Program-made: the position numbers and the translations under genes
Source of the DNA: Pseudomonas fluorescens
Lineage (GTDB): Bacteria > Pseudomonadota > Gammaproteobacteria > Pseudomonadales > Pseudomonadaceae
Reading direction: 5' to 3'
DNA length: 55,817 nt
Assembly (NCBI RefSeq): GCF_001902145.1
Contig: NZ_MRST01000023.1
Span: 451,206 to 507,022, forward strand
In this document: positions 34,637 through 43,800 of the stretch, in pieces
Layout: each line of letters begins with the position of its first letter
Position numbering within the stretch: position 1 is the first letter of the stretch
Notes under the pieces: model-generated
What the model saw: the letters and a program-made list of their open reading frames with translations, nothing else
Database searches by the model: none
What the model was told of the DNA's origin: nothing

Positions 34637-36450
34637 GAGTGGCTTCCGGCAAGGGTCAGGGGGATGGTCAAGGTGAAGACGGCGCCCAGGCCCGGCCCGT
34701 CGCTGTGGGCGCTGAGCTGGCCGTTCATTTCCACGGCGGCCAGGGCGCAGCTGTGCAGGCCGAAGCCGTGGCCTTCCTTGCGGGTGGTAAAACCGTGGGT
34801 AAAGATGCGTGCCATGTTTTCAGGCGGTATGCCTTCGCCATCGTCCTTCACACTGATCTTCAGGGTCTGGTCGTCTACCGATTCGACCGTCAGGGTGATT
34901 TGCCGTGGCCGCTCAGACAGGTTGGCCATGGCGTATTTGGCGTTGCTGATCAGGTTGACCATGATCAGCAATAGCCGGTGCTTGTCCCCCAGGATCTCCG
35001 GCACCGGGGCGTACGCCTTGACCACTGTCACATGGTGACGGCTCAGCGCGCCGGCGTTCATGCGCAGGGCGTCATCCATCAAGGCGCTGATGTTGACCGG
35101 CTCCAGCAACTTGGACGCACCCGCATAGGATTGCTGGGTCGAGACGATGTCCTTGATGTGGTCCACGCTTTTGCTTAACTGCGCCAGCTCATCGCTCAGG
35201 CCTTGCTGTTCGACGGCAATCGCTTCGACCAACTGGTTCAGATAGCCCGGCAGCAATTTGCCCTTTTCATCTTCGGTGAGGAAGGTGCCCAGGTCGCCCT
35301 GATGCGCATTGATCAGTTGCATGGCCTTGCCCAGTCCGAGCGCCTTGCTGGCGCGTAGCTTGCGGCTGACCAGGTCGGCGGAGATATTCACGCTGTTGAG
35401 CACGTTGCCGACGTTGTGCAGCACGTTGGTGGCGATCTCCGCCATGCCGGCCTGGCGGGCGCTGTCCATCAGCTCGCTCTGGGCATCCTTGAGCTGTTGC
35501 GTGCGCCGTTCCACCCGTTGCTCCAGGGTTTCGTTGGCGGACTGCAACGCGCGGTTGACACGGTTGATCTCGGCGAAACTGCGCAGCAGGCGTACCGCGA
35601 GGTAGAGCAGCAACACCATCAGCAACGTCGAGAAGATCAGCAGGTAGCGATGGTATTGGTGGTCGATGAGGTCGGCGGCTTGCTGGTCCCGGTTGAGGTG
35701 GGTGGTCAGGTCGTCCAGACGCTCGGCCACCGGCACGGCGGCAATCCGCTCCAGCAGCTCGTTGACCACCGGCTGTTCGCGCAGGATCAGTGAGATGTGA
35801 TTGCTCAGAATCTCCACCGCTGCCTGAAACTCACTGGGCAGGCTCTGTTTGTTCACCGCCAGTTTGCCCAGGCCTACCAGGATCTCGGCGGCGCGTTCGT
35901 CGCTGGTGACTTGGGCGAACTCCAGGCTGCTGAGCAGCAGGTCGTAGGTGTCGGTGGCCACGCCTTGCAATTGCAGTCGGCCTTTATCGTCAATCTGGTT
36001 GAACTGGGCCTGGATGTCATCTTCAGCGGTCGGCAAAAAGGCCAATGAGTTGCGCAGCACCGCATTATGGGATTTGAACTGGTCCACCAACCGGGCTTTC
36101 TCCTGAATCGCCGCCTGGTAGGCGTCTCGGCCAGCCTGCCATTGCGGCAGGTCGTTCGGACTGTGGTACGTAGCGCTGTTGTCCAGGCTGGCCCATAGCA
36201 GGGTCATTTCTGCGAGTGGTGCGACCAGTGGGTCGTAGTTGTGGGTAATTGCGATGCGTGCCTTGAGCACCTCGCTGTCCCATTGGGCATTGAGCTGCTT
36301 GAGATGACGAATCAGGTCCCGCGACTGGGTATAGCTGGCGGTCTGGTCGCGAGAAGACTTGAGGTACAGAAACACCAGGGTCGAGGCCAGGAACAGGGTC
36401 ATGAGGCCTAGCAGTATTTGGCCGGTGCGCCGGCGTGACACTCGTCTCAT
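34633..36450 (-). CDS. Membrane sensor histidine kinase
   Basis: A 605-residue protein. One membrane segment at ~11-30 and a second at ~280-295 (LLIFSTLLMVLLLYLAVRLL) flank a periplasmic helical sensor region. Next come a coiled coil (LEQRVERRTQQLKDAQSEL) and an unusual histidine box with H345 in NVLHNVGNVLNSV. The ATPase domain shows NLISNAKYAM, DDGEGIPPENMARIFTHGFTTR and GHGFGLH. The start at 36450 is favoured over 36468 because its ATG overlaps the TGA of the cytochrome gene (ATGA, 36447-36450). It passes phosphate most plausibly to the receivers in the same operon. The signal it senses is unknown. Confidence 0.92.
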   Translation of the reverse strand: MRRVSRRRTGQILLGLMTLFLASTLVFLYLKSSRDQTASYTQSRDLIRHLKQLNAQWDSEVLKARIAITHNYDPLVAPLAEMTLLWASLDNSATYHSPNDLPQWQAGRDAYQAAIQEKARLVDQFKSHNAVLRNSLAFLPTAEDDIQAQFNQIDDKGRLQLQGVATDTYDLLLSSLEFAQVTSDERAAEILVGLGKLAVNKQSLPSEFQAAVEILSNHISLILREQPVVNELLERIAAVPVAERLDDLTTHLNRDQQAADLIDHQYHRYLLIFSTLLMVLLLYLAVRLLRSFAEINRVNRALQSANETLEQRVERRTQQLKDAQSELMDSARQAGMAEIATNVLHNVGNVLNSVNISADLVSRKLRASKALGLGKAMQLINAHQGDLGTFLTEDEKGKLLPGYLNQLVEAIAVEQQGLSDELAQLSKSVDHIKDIVSTQQSYAGASKLLEPVNISALMDDALRMNAGALSRHHVTVVKAYAPVPEILGDKHRLLLIMVNLISNAKYAMANLSERPRQITLTVESVDDQTLKISVKDDGEGIPPENMARIFTHGFTTRKEGHGFGLHSCALAAVEMNGQLSAHSDGPGLGAVFTLTIPLTLAGSHS

Positions 36451-37412
36451 AGCGGCTTGCCTGCCCATTCGCCGGTCAGGGTCTTGAGAAACTGGATAAT
36501 CAGGTCCTTGTCTTCCTGGGACGGGTTGCGCCCCAATTGGTACTTGAACATCACGTCAACCGCCTCCTCAAGCGTCCTGGCCGAGGCGTCGTGGAAGTAC
36601 GGCGCCGTGACGGCCACATTGCGCAGGCTGGGCACCTTGAACACATGGCGGTCCTCTTCATCCTGGGTCAGCAGGTAGCGCCCCAGATCCGATTCCAGCG
36701 GGTTGCCGCGGGCCTTGAAGTAGTCGCCCATCACCCCGAACTTCTGGAACATATTGCCGCCAATGTTCACGCCCTGGTGACAGGCGATGCAGCCGTAATC
36801 CTTGAAGCGTTGGTAGCCGTATTTTTCCTGGCGGGTCAGGATATCGGTGTTGCCCAACAAGTATTGGTCAAACCTCGAGTTTGGTGTCAGCAGCGTGCGC
36901 TCATAGGTGGCCAGGGCGTTTTGCACATTGGAAGCGGTGACGCCATTGGGGTAGGCCTGTTTGAACGCGTTCTGGTAGGCGGGCAGGGCGGCCAGGTTGT
37001 GCACCACGGTGTTCCAGTCGCTGCCCATTTCCACCGGGCTGGTCACCACCTGTGCGACCTGGGCCTCCAGCGTGTCCACCCGACCGTTCCAGAACTGTTT
37101 GAAGTTCAGGCTGGCGTTGAACACGGAAGGGGTGTTGATCTGCACCGGTTTGCCGTCAAAGCCAATGGAGAACGGCTTGTTGTCGGCGCCGCCGCTGGTC
37201 AGTTGATGACAGCTCGCGCAGGACAAGGTGTTGTTGACCGACAAACGCGGCTCATTGAACAACTGGCGACCCAGCTCAACCTTGGCCGGGTCCAGTACTG
37301 GAACCGCCGGCAAGGGCTTGAGCGCTTCGTTCAGCGGCGCGGCTGAGAGCGGTGCGGTGCCCAGGCATAACGCGAACATCAGGCCGGAACGGTGGTTTAC
37401 GACGTTGCTCAA
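36447..37412 (-). CDS. Di-heme cytochrome c peroxidase (CcpA/MauG-like)
   Basis: A 321-residue periplasmic protein with a signal-like N-terminus (LMFALCLGTAPLSAAP, cleavage near residue 25). Two heme c sites are present: C65-ASC68-H69 and C208-IAC211-H212. Typical family sequences include GRQLFNEPRLS, FNASLNFKQFWNGRVDTLEAQ, FKVPSLRNVAVTAPYFHDA and TLEEAVDVMFKYQLG. Members reduce hydrogen peroxide or, in MauG, oxidise other proteins. It lies between the GGDEF-EAL gene (34-bp gap) and the sensor kinase (4-bp overlap), so it may shape a redox signal read by that kinase; this is inference. Confidence 0.92.
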   Translation of the reverse strand: MSNVVNHRSGLMFALCLGTAPLSAAPLNEALKPLPAVPVLDPAKVELGRQLFNEPRLSVNNTLSCASCHQLTSGGADNKPFSIGFDGKPVQINTPSVFNASLNFKQFWNGRVDTLEAQVAQVVTSPVEMGSDWNTVVHNLAALPAYQNAFKQAYPNGVTASNVQNALATYERTLLTPNSRFDQYLLGNTDILTRQEKYGYQRFKDYGCIACHQGVNIGGNMFQKFGVMGDYFKARGNPLESDLGRYLLTQDEEDRHVFKVPSLRNVAVTAPYFHDASARTLEEAVDVMFKYQLGRNPSQEDKDLIIQFLKTLTGEWAGKPL

Positions 37413-37446
37413 GCGAGCACTCCTTGCAGGCCCAGGGCTATTTATT

Positions 37447-39321
37447 TTATTGATCCGGCATCAGTGTCGCGCTATCCGTTTGCAGCAACTGCACAAAATC
37501 TTTCGAAGGCAGCGCCTTGCTGAATAGAAAACCCTGGCCCTCCTCACACTGCTGGGCTTTGAGGAAATTCAGTTGCTCGACGGTTTCCACGCCTTCGGCA
37601 ATGATGTTCAGTTCCAGGCTCTTGCCCATGCCGATGATAGCGCTGATCAGCTGTTCGTCCTGGCTATTGATGTGCAGGCCGCGCACGAAGGATTGGTCGA
37701 TCTTCAGCACGTCGATGGGAAAGCGCCGCAGGTAGCTGAGGCTGGAGTAGCCAGTGCCGAAATCGTCCAGGGCCAGGCGGATGCCCATGGCCTTGATCTT
37801 TTGCAGGGTTTCCACGGTTTCGTCGACGTTCTGCATCAGCACGCTTTCGGTGATTTCCAGTTCCAGTTGGGTGGGCGCCAGGCCTGTTTCTTTAAGGATG
37901 GCGGCCAGGTTGTCGACGAAGTCCCGTTGGCGAAAGTCGATCGCCGAGATATTCACCGACATGCGCAGGGGCGCCAGGCCCATTTCGCGCCAGGCTTGGG
38001 CTTGTGTGCAGGCTTGGCGCAGTACCCACTGAGTCAGGCGTACGATCAGGCCGCTGTCTTCGGCGACCGGAATGAACTCCGCCGGGCTGACCCAACCCGA
38101 CTGCGGTCGAAACCAGCGTGTCAGCGCTTCCGCACCGACGATGCGCCCGGACTCCAGCGCCAGCTTGGGTTGGTAATGCAGCACAAACTCATCGCGGTCC
38201 AGCGCCTGGCGGATCGCGCTTTCCAGGTTTTGCTGGTGCTGGGCGCGCAGGTTCATGTCTTCGGTGTAAAAGCTGAAATCCCCCGGGCCGCGTTCTTTGC
38301 TGGTACGCATCGCGGTTTCAGCATGCTTGAGCAAGCCCACGGCATTGTCGCTGTCATCGGGGTAAATACTGATGCCCAGGCTGGCGCTCACACTCAGGTC
38401 ATGCCCCGCGACATGGCGAGTCGCGCTGACGGCATTGAGTACCTTTTGCGCAATGTGCTGGGTTTGCTGGGGATGCTGGATATCGTTAAGCAGCACCACG
38501 AACTCGTCGGAGCCATAACGAAACACTGAGTCCGACGCCCGCACCGCCGCCACCAGGCTCAGGCTCACCTGCGCCAGCACCTCGTCGCCTGCCGGATAGC
38601 CCAGGGCGTTGTTGATGCGCTTGAAGCGGTCGAGCCCCAGAAACATCACCGCCAGTTGCGTGTCGTGCCTGCGGGCCAAGGCGATCGCCTGGGTCAGACG
38701 GTCGCCCAGCAACGTGCTGTTGGGCAACTCCGTCAGGGCGTCGTATTGCAATAAATGCGAGACCTTGAGCAGCTCCTGCACGCGTTCCTCGATGGTGCGC
38801 TCCAGGCTGATCACCTTGAGGGCCGCGTCCTGGGACAGTTGCCACTTCCAGGTCAGGGCGCTGGCCATCTGGCGGATTTCCAGGTGGTCGAAGGGCTTTT
38901 TCAGAATCAGTAGTTGGTCGTTGTATTTCAGGCGCGCTTCGATGGCCTCGAAGGAATAGTCGGAATAGGCCGTGCAGAGCGCGATTTGCAGGTTGGGGTC
39001 CACCTCCCACAGCTGTTCGATGGTGTGCAGGCCGTCCCAGCCTGGGGGCATGCGCATGTCGATAAACACCATGGCGTAGGGCGAGTGGGCGTCCCGGGCT
39101 TTCTTGACCAGCGCCAAGGCTTCCTGGCCCTGGTAGGCGGAGTCCAGGTCAAACGCCTGGCGCGCCGGTGCGGTGGTGCCGAACAGGGTGGACTCCAGGG
39201 TGTCGAGGGAGGGCTCGCCGTGCTCGTCGGCACAGAGGATCTTGCGAAAATCCTGGTGGATCGAAGCCGTGTCATCCACGATCAGGATGCGCCGGTTGGC
39301 CCGGCCCGATTCCGTCCTCAT
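37447..39321 (-). CDS. Response regulator with GGDEF and EAL domains (c-di-GMP turnover)
   Basis: A 624-residue protein. The receiver domain has phospho-acceptor D88 (AMVFIDMRMPPGWDG). The GGDEF domain has the signature changed to YGSDEF (G270-S-D-E-F274), so its cyclase activity is doubtful. The EAL domain has E398-A-L and intact DDFGTGYSSLSYLRRFPID and KIDQSFV, so c-di-GMP phosphodiesterase activity is likely. It is the first large gene of a four-gene operon. The ATG at 39321 has a weak site of its own and is overlapped by a 12-codon upstream frame with a strong site. Confidence 0.93.
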   Translation of the reverse strand: MRTESGRANRRILIVDDTASIHQDFRKILCADEHGEPSLDTLESTLFGTTAPARQAFDLDSAYQGQEALALVKKARDAHSPYAMVFIDMRMPPGWDGLHTIEQLWEVDPNLQIALCTAYSDYSFEAIEARLKYNDQLLILKKPFDHLEIRQMASALTWKWQLSQDAALKVISLERTIEERVQELLKVSHLLQYDALTELPNSTLLGDRLTQAIALARRHDTQLAVMFLGLDRFKRINNALGYPAGDEVLAQVSLSLVAAVRASDSVFRYGSDEFVVLLNDIQHPQQTQHIAQKVLNAVSATRHVAGHDLSVSASLGISIYPDDSDNAVGLLKHAETAMRTSKERGPGDFSFYTEDMNLRAQHQQNLESAIRQALDRDEFVLHYQPKLALESGRIVGAEALTRWFRPQSGWVSPAEFIPVAEDSGLIVRLTQWVLRQACTQAQAWREMGLAPLRMSVNISAIDFRQRDFVDNLAAILKETGLAPTQLELEITESVLMQNVDETVETLQKIKAMGIRLALDDFGTGYSSLSYLRRFPIDVLKIDQSFVRGLHINSQDEQLISAIIGMGKSLELNIIAEGVETVEQLNFLKAQQCEEGQGFLFSKALPSKDFVQLLQTDSATLMPDQ

Positions 39322-39356
39322 GGCGCACTCGGCACGTGCAAAAGGCTTGATGGCAT
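39318..39356 (-). CDS. Possible 12-residue leader peptide coupled to the GGDEF-EAL gene
   Basis: GGAAGGAA lies about 6 bp before an ATG at 39356. The frame encodes MPSSLLHVPSAP and its TGA overlaps the ATG of the next gene as ATGA. The GGDEF-EAL start has only a poor ribosome site of its own. Translation may therefore reach it by coupling from this short frame, as between later genes of the operon. It has no recognisable product. Confidence 0.45.
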   Translation of the reverse strand: MPSSLLHVPSAP

Positions 39357-39521
39357 GACAATTCCTTCCCTGGTTCTACAACTGAACGGGACGCGAGCAT
39401 GCACTGCAGCATAGTCGAGTTCCCTTGATATCGACGGCCAGTTGGCGTCAAATCAACATCGTTTTGGTGCAACACGGATTCAATTTAGCCTAGCTTCGTT
39501 TAATTTGAAGGCAGAGTCGCC
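39357..39521. promoter_or_regulatory. Divergent intergenic region of the c-di-GMP locus
   Basis: It contains the upstream regions of both the minus-strand signalling operon and the plus-strand REC-HD-GYP-like gene. AAGGCAGAG lies 7-15 bp before ATG 39522. No operator is recognisable. Confidence 0.4.
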
Positions 39522-40835
39522 ATGGATGAACAACTCGCTACGAAGTCCGCCGTTTTGCTGGTCGACGATGAAGAGTCGATCCTTAACAGCCTGCGCCGCC
39601 TGTTGCGCGGCCAGCCCTATGAGGTGGTATTGGCCACCAGCGGCGCCCAGGCGCTGGAGATCATGACGACCCGGCCTATCGACCTGGTGATGAGCGATGC
39701 GCGCATGCCCGGCATGGACGGCGCCACGCTGCTGGCCGAGGTCCACCGGCTGTATCCCGCCACCAGCCGCATCCTGCTCACCGGCTACGCCGACCTCACC
39801 ACCATCATCAAGGCGATCAACGACGGGCAGATCCACCGCTACATCAGCAAACCCTGGAATGACGAAGAGTTGCAGCTGGTGTTGCAGCAGACCCTTGAGC
39901 ATCAACGGCTTGAGCGCCTGGCTCGGGATCAGACCGAACAGCTCAAGCTGCTCAACGCCACCCTGGAAAAACGCGTGGCGGCGCGTACCGCCGAGTTGCA
40001 ACAAACCGCCGACATGCTCGACCTGGCCTACGACGAGCTCAAGCGCAGCTACGTGACTGGCACCGAAGTGTTTTCGCTGCTGGCCAACCTGCGCTTGCCC
40101 AAGGATAAACAGACCAACCGCGCGCTGATCGAGTTGATCCGGGTGTATTGCGCTGCCCAGGCCATGGACGAAGCCAGCACCCGTGACCTGACCATGGCCG
40201 CCGCGTTGTACAACATCGGCAAGTTGAGCTGGACCGACAGCATGATGGTTGCACCGTCGGACAAACTGCATAGCAGCGACCGTGGGTTGTACCGGGAGTA
40301 TCCGGGGCAGAGCGAGTCGCTGTTGATGACCCTGGAGCCGATGAAGGACGCGGCGCGCATCATCCGTCATCACCAGGAGCGCTGGGACGGCACGGGGTTT
40401 CCCGACCACCTCAAGGGCGATACGATCCCGCCCGGCTCACGGCTGCTGAAGCTGGCGGTAGACTTTATCGAACTGCAGAAAGGCCTGATCCTGGAGCGGC
40501 ACCTCAATAGCGACGAAGCGCTGTTGTATATCCGCAAGTACGCCGGGCGGCTGTATGACCCGGCGCTGGTGGAAGATTTTGTGCAAGCCTGTGCGGCTTT
40601 CCTCAGCGATGTGACCCTGGGCGACCCTACGGTCAAAGTCCTCACTACCCGTGAGCTGGAAGCCGGTATGGTGCTGGCGCGCAACCTCAATGCCGACAAC
40701 GGCATGTTATTGCTCAATGCCGGCAAGGTACTGAACCTGCCGTTGGTGGACAAGCTGATCGCGTTCGAGGCCATGGAGGGCGCCAAGTACAGTGTGTTTA
40801 TCAAGTCGCCCGACGAGGTGGTGCCACTCCTGTAG
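39522..40835 (+). CDS. Response regulator with degenerate HD-GYP domain
   Basis: A 437-residue protein. The N-terminal receiver (AVLLVDDEES, phospho-acceptor D59 in DLVMSDARMPGMDG, K in YISKPWND) is followed by a coiled coil at ~125-175. The rest follows the RpfG-like HD-GYP layout: ALYNIGKL at ~228-235 and HHQERWDGTGFP at 283-294. The expected metal-binding His-Asp is replaced by Y230-N231, and GYP is GFP, so phosphodiesterase activity is doubtful. It may act by binding instead. It is divergent from the REC-GGDEF-EAL operon, and its stop codon abuts that of the next gene with no gap (TAGCTA). Confidence 0.9.
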   Translation: MDEQLATKSAVLLVDDEESILNSLRRLLRGQPYEVVLATSGAQALEIMTTRPIDLVMSDARMPGMDGATLLAEVHRLYPATSRILLTGYADLTTIIKAINDGQIHRYISKPWNDEELQLVLQQTLEHQRLERLARDQTEQLKLLNATLEKRVAARTAELQQTADMLDLAYDELKRSYVTGTEVFSLLANLRLPKDKQTNRALIELIRVYCAAQAMDEASTRDLTMAAALYNIGKLSWTDSMMVAPSDKLHSSDRGLYREYPGQSESLLMTLEPMKDAARIIRHHQERWDGTGFPDHLKGDTIPPGSRLLKLAVDFIELQKGLILERHLNSDEALLYIRKYAGRLYDPALVEDFVQACAAFLSDVTLGDPTVKVLTTRELEAGMVLARNLNADNGMLLLNAGKVLNLPLVDKLIAFEAMEGAKYSVFIKSPDEVVPLL

Positions 40836-43800
40836 CTATACGCCCCAGGCTACGTGCTTGCCGCCGTGGTAATCAAAGATGCCCCTGATGATGTAGACAT
40901 CTTTGCCACTTTCTTTGCCGTTCTGTTCAATTGCCACTCGCCAAAGACCACGCCCCGACCCGGCCTCTACCTGGGGTAAATCAACATAGGTGTAGTTGCC
41001 GATTCGCTTGCGGCTGAGACGACCGGCCTGAATATCCTGGATGATTTGCTCAAGTTTGGCCGTGGCAGCGGCAGATAGGATTTTTTTCTGGGTTTGCACC
41101 AGATCATCCAGCTTCACGACATTGAGGTGTGGATCGCGAATGGGCGGTACTGGCGGGACGACAGGCAGGGCCGGCCCTGGCCGTTCCACCTTATGGGTTT
41201 GAACGCGGGGGGCTTCAAACTCCAGAGGCGTTGAAAATTTGGGCAGGGCTTTTTCAAAGGCTATGACGTCTCGACTGTCCACCATGGCTATGCCAGCGCC
41301 TGCACCTGGCTGGCCTCGGGACAGGGCGATATAGGGAATGCCGGTTTTTTTGAAGTCTTCTGAAAAGGAGGGGACTTGAAGCTTGGCGAGTTTTGCCTTG
41401 ACGGTAGCTCTGAGGAATGCCTCCAGGGTTTCTTGTGTCTCAGGCAGCAATAAGAATCGATAGGTCGCCTCTTGTCGCGTAATGCCCAGATGTGAGGCCA
41501 GTTCATGAATGCGTGTGAGGCGTGCGGGATCGTTTGAAAATTCTATTAGCGCAGCGTCTTGCCAGGTAGCAAGTTCATATTTAGCCGAGAATTTATTCAT
41601 CGCAGTCAGGTGTTTATTCGTGATGGCGTACCCTACAAATTGTGCGCCTGTATCGGGGTCAACAACGGAAACCGACTTTCTGATTTGTTTGTCGAAGTTG
41701 TCGTTTTTGCCAATGAGCCTTTTGACTTTTTTAAACAGTTCCTCCTTGTCCAGCGCCGACAGACGTGGCGTCAGGTATCGTGTCGACAGGTGTATATGTT
41801 CAAGCGTGACCAGTTCGAACCGCAGGTTTAACAGGGCGTTATGTAATCGCTCTTGATTGGCGCGGCTCAAGCGTTTCGGGTTCGACAGCCAGCGACGAAA
41901 TTCAACTTCATCAAGGCCGCCGAGCCGTTGTCGGGCGTGAGTGATCAGGTTGAGTTTCTGGGAGGTGCCGGTTTGTTCTATGACGCTCAAGAAATCGCGC
42001 ATCTCCCCTTCGTTTGTTGCGAAAGTCCGTGTGGCGGCGATCAGGTCCGCATCCACTTGCTGTTCAGGGGTGAGAGGAGTGCGCAGGGCAGCTAGAACGG
42101 AGCCGCCGCCTTGGGCGTTGCGTTGGAAGCGCGGCTTCCAGCTTTTTGCGTCTCCCGGTACGACCATAAAGTCCACCTTGTTGCCTGCCGGGTCTTTTAC
42201 ATAGCGTGCGCCGTCGTCTACATAGGATTGATACAGGTGATAGCGGCCTGCCTGGTCGCGCATTGCGATGAACTGCTTATTGTGTTTGTCCAAAAAAAAC
42301 GGCGTGCTGCCTGACTGGCGTGACAGCTTGTATCGGTGAGTTAGGGCAAACTCCTCGACGTCAAAGAACGCCTCGATTCGTTCAGGCAACCGATACGGCG
42401 CCACATCGACCCAGGCGGGTTCCAACGGGCGGATTGAAGCTTTGGTCAGCGCGATGCTGGTGTGCTTATCAGTACCGATTTTTTTGGCCAGCCCAGGGAG
42501 CCGGCGCCCCAGCTGTCTGGACAGGGCCAGGCCACGATTGATACCTCGGCGTAGCAGTGACAGCGTGGCTTTACCGGGGATCAGCCCCACCAGTAAATCG
42601 GCGGCCTCAACGCCGAACATAAAAGCGTTCGCCACCGATTCGCGCAAAATTTGCGCATTACTGCGGGTGCGGTAATCGGCGTGAGCCAGTTGAAAGCCCA
42701 ATTGCGCCGAATACAGATACTCATGCAGATTTCCGGTGATTGGCGTCAAGGCATAACGGTGTACGCCGCGCTTATCGTTAAAGATTCGCTCAACTTCCTG
42801 TGCATCTTGAGTTGCCATGCGCGACCTGAAATAGGCCCGCCATTCGGGTTTCACCTTAAGCGCATCCAGGTCCGCCAGGCCGTTGGCCAGTTCCCTGAAG
42901 GGCATGCCGTCCGGCGCCTGCGGTGTATACAGCACACTGACGCCGGATGGCTGGGTGCCCTTGCGATTGATGACCAGCACGCGATTGAGCACTTGCCCAC
43001 CTTGCCCCCTGGCTTGCGCACCGCCCATTACCAGCAGGTTGACCTCTATATCGTGGTCGCTGACTTTGGGGCGGTTGGTTGAGTCGGGGTGCTGCGCTAT
43101 CGTCCGTATCCAGTCGAGCCCGCTGCCGGGTGTGTGAAAGGTAAATAGCTTATGAGCATCAGGGTTCAGCCGAGCCTCAAGGGCATCCAGGTTCAATTGC
43201 GCCGCACAGGCGTTTTGCCAGGCCGCCGCGAAGGTGCTCCCGGCGCCACTTTGCGCGAAGGCACTGCGCAAGTACGCGTCGTACTTTTGACCAATGTCGG
43301 CCGTTTGGGCGAGCGCACGCAAATCGCTATTGCCGAGCCTGCCGTGCTGTACGCCGGCGGTGTCGACGAGGCTGGCGGTGGCGCTGATCGTTGTCAGCAG
43401 GCCGCCCACGGAAAACGGTTCGACGTTGCGTCGGGCATAACTGGCCAATGTGCGCAGGTCTACGAGAACGGAGGTTCTCCAGGTGCCCCACGTCAGGTGT
43501 TTACGCGGTAAAAACTGCGGAATATCGATTTTGGGGTCTTCGCTGACGTAGACGACGGCGCTGTCTATGTCGCGATAGCCGCGTACCTCGACCGACCTGG
43601 AAGCCTGCTGCGCCGACGCGCGCAGATGCACCAGACTTCTGTAGGGGTCGATATCCACACCGGCATACACCGGTTTCTGGGTTTTGAGCACCCTGTCGGT
43701 TTGCGCTTCAGAGAACGCCTCCAGGCTCAATATGTTCTCAAGTAACGGAATAAGTACCAGGTTGCTGTCCAGCAACGCCTTGTCCAGTTGTCGGTACAGG

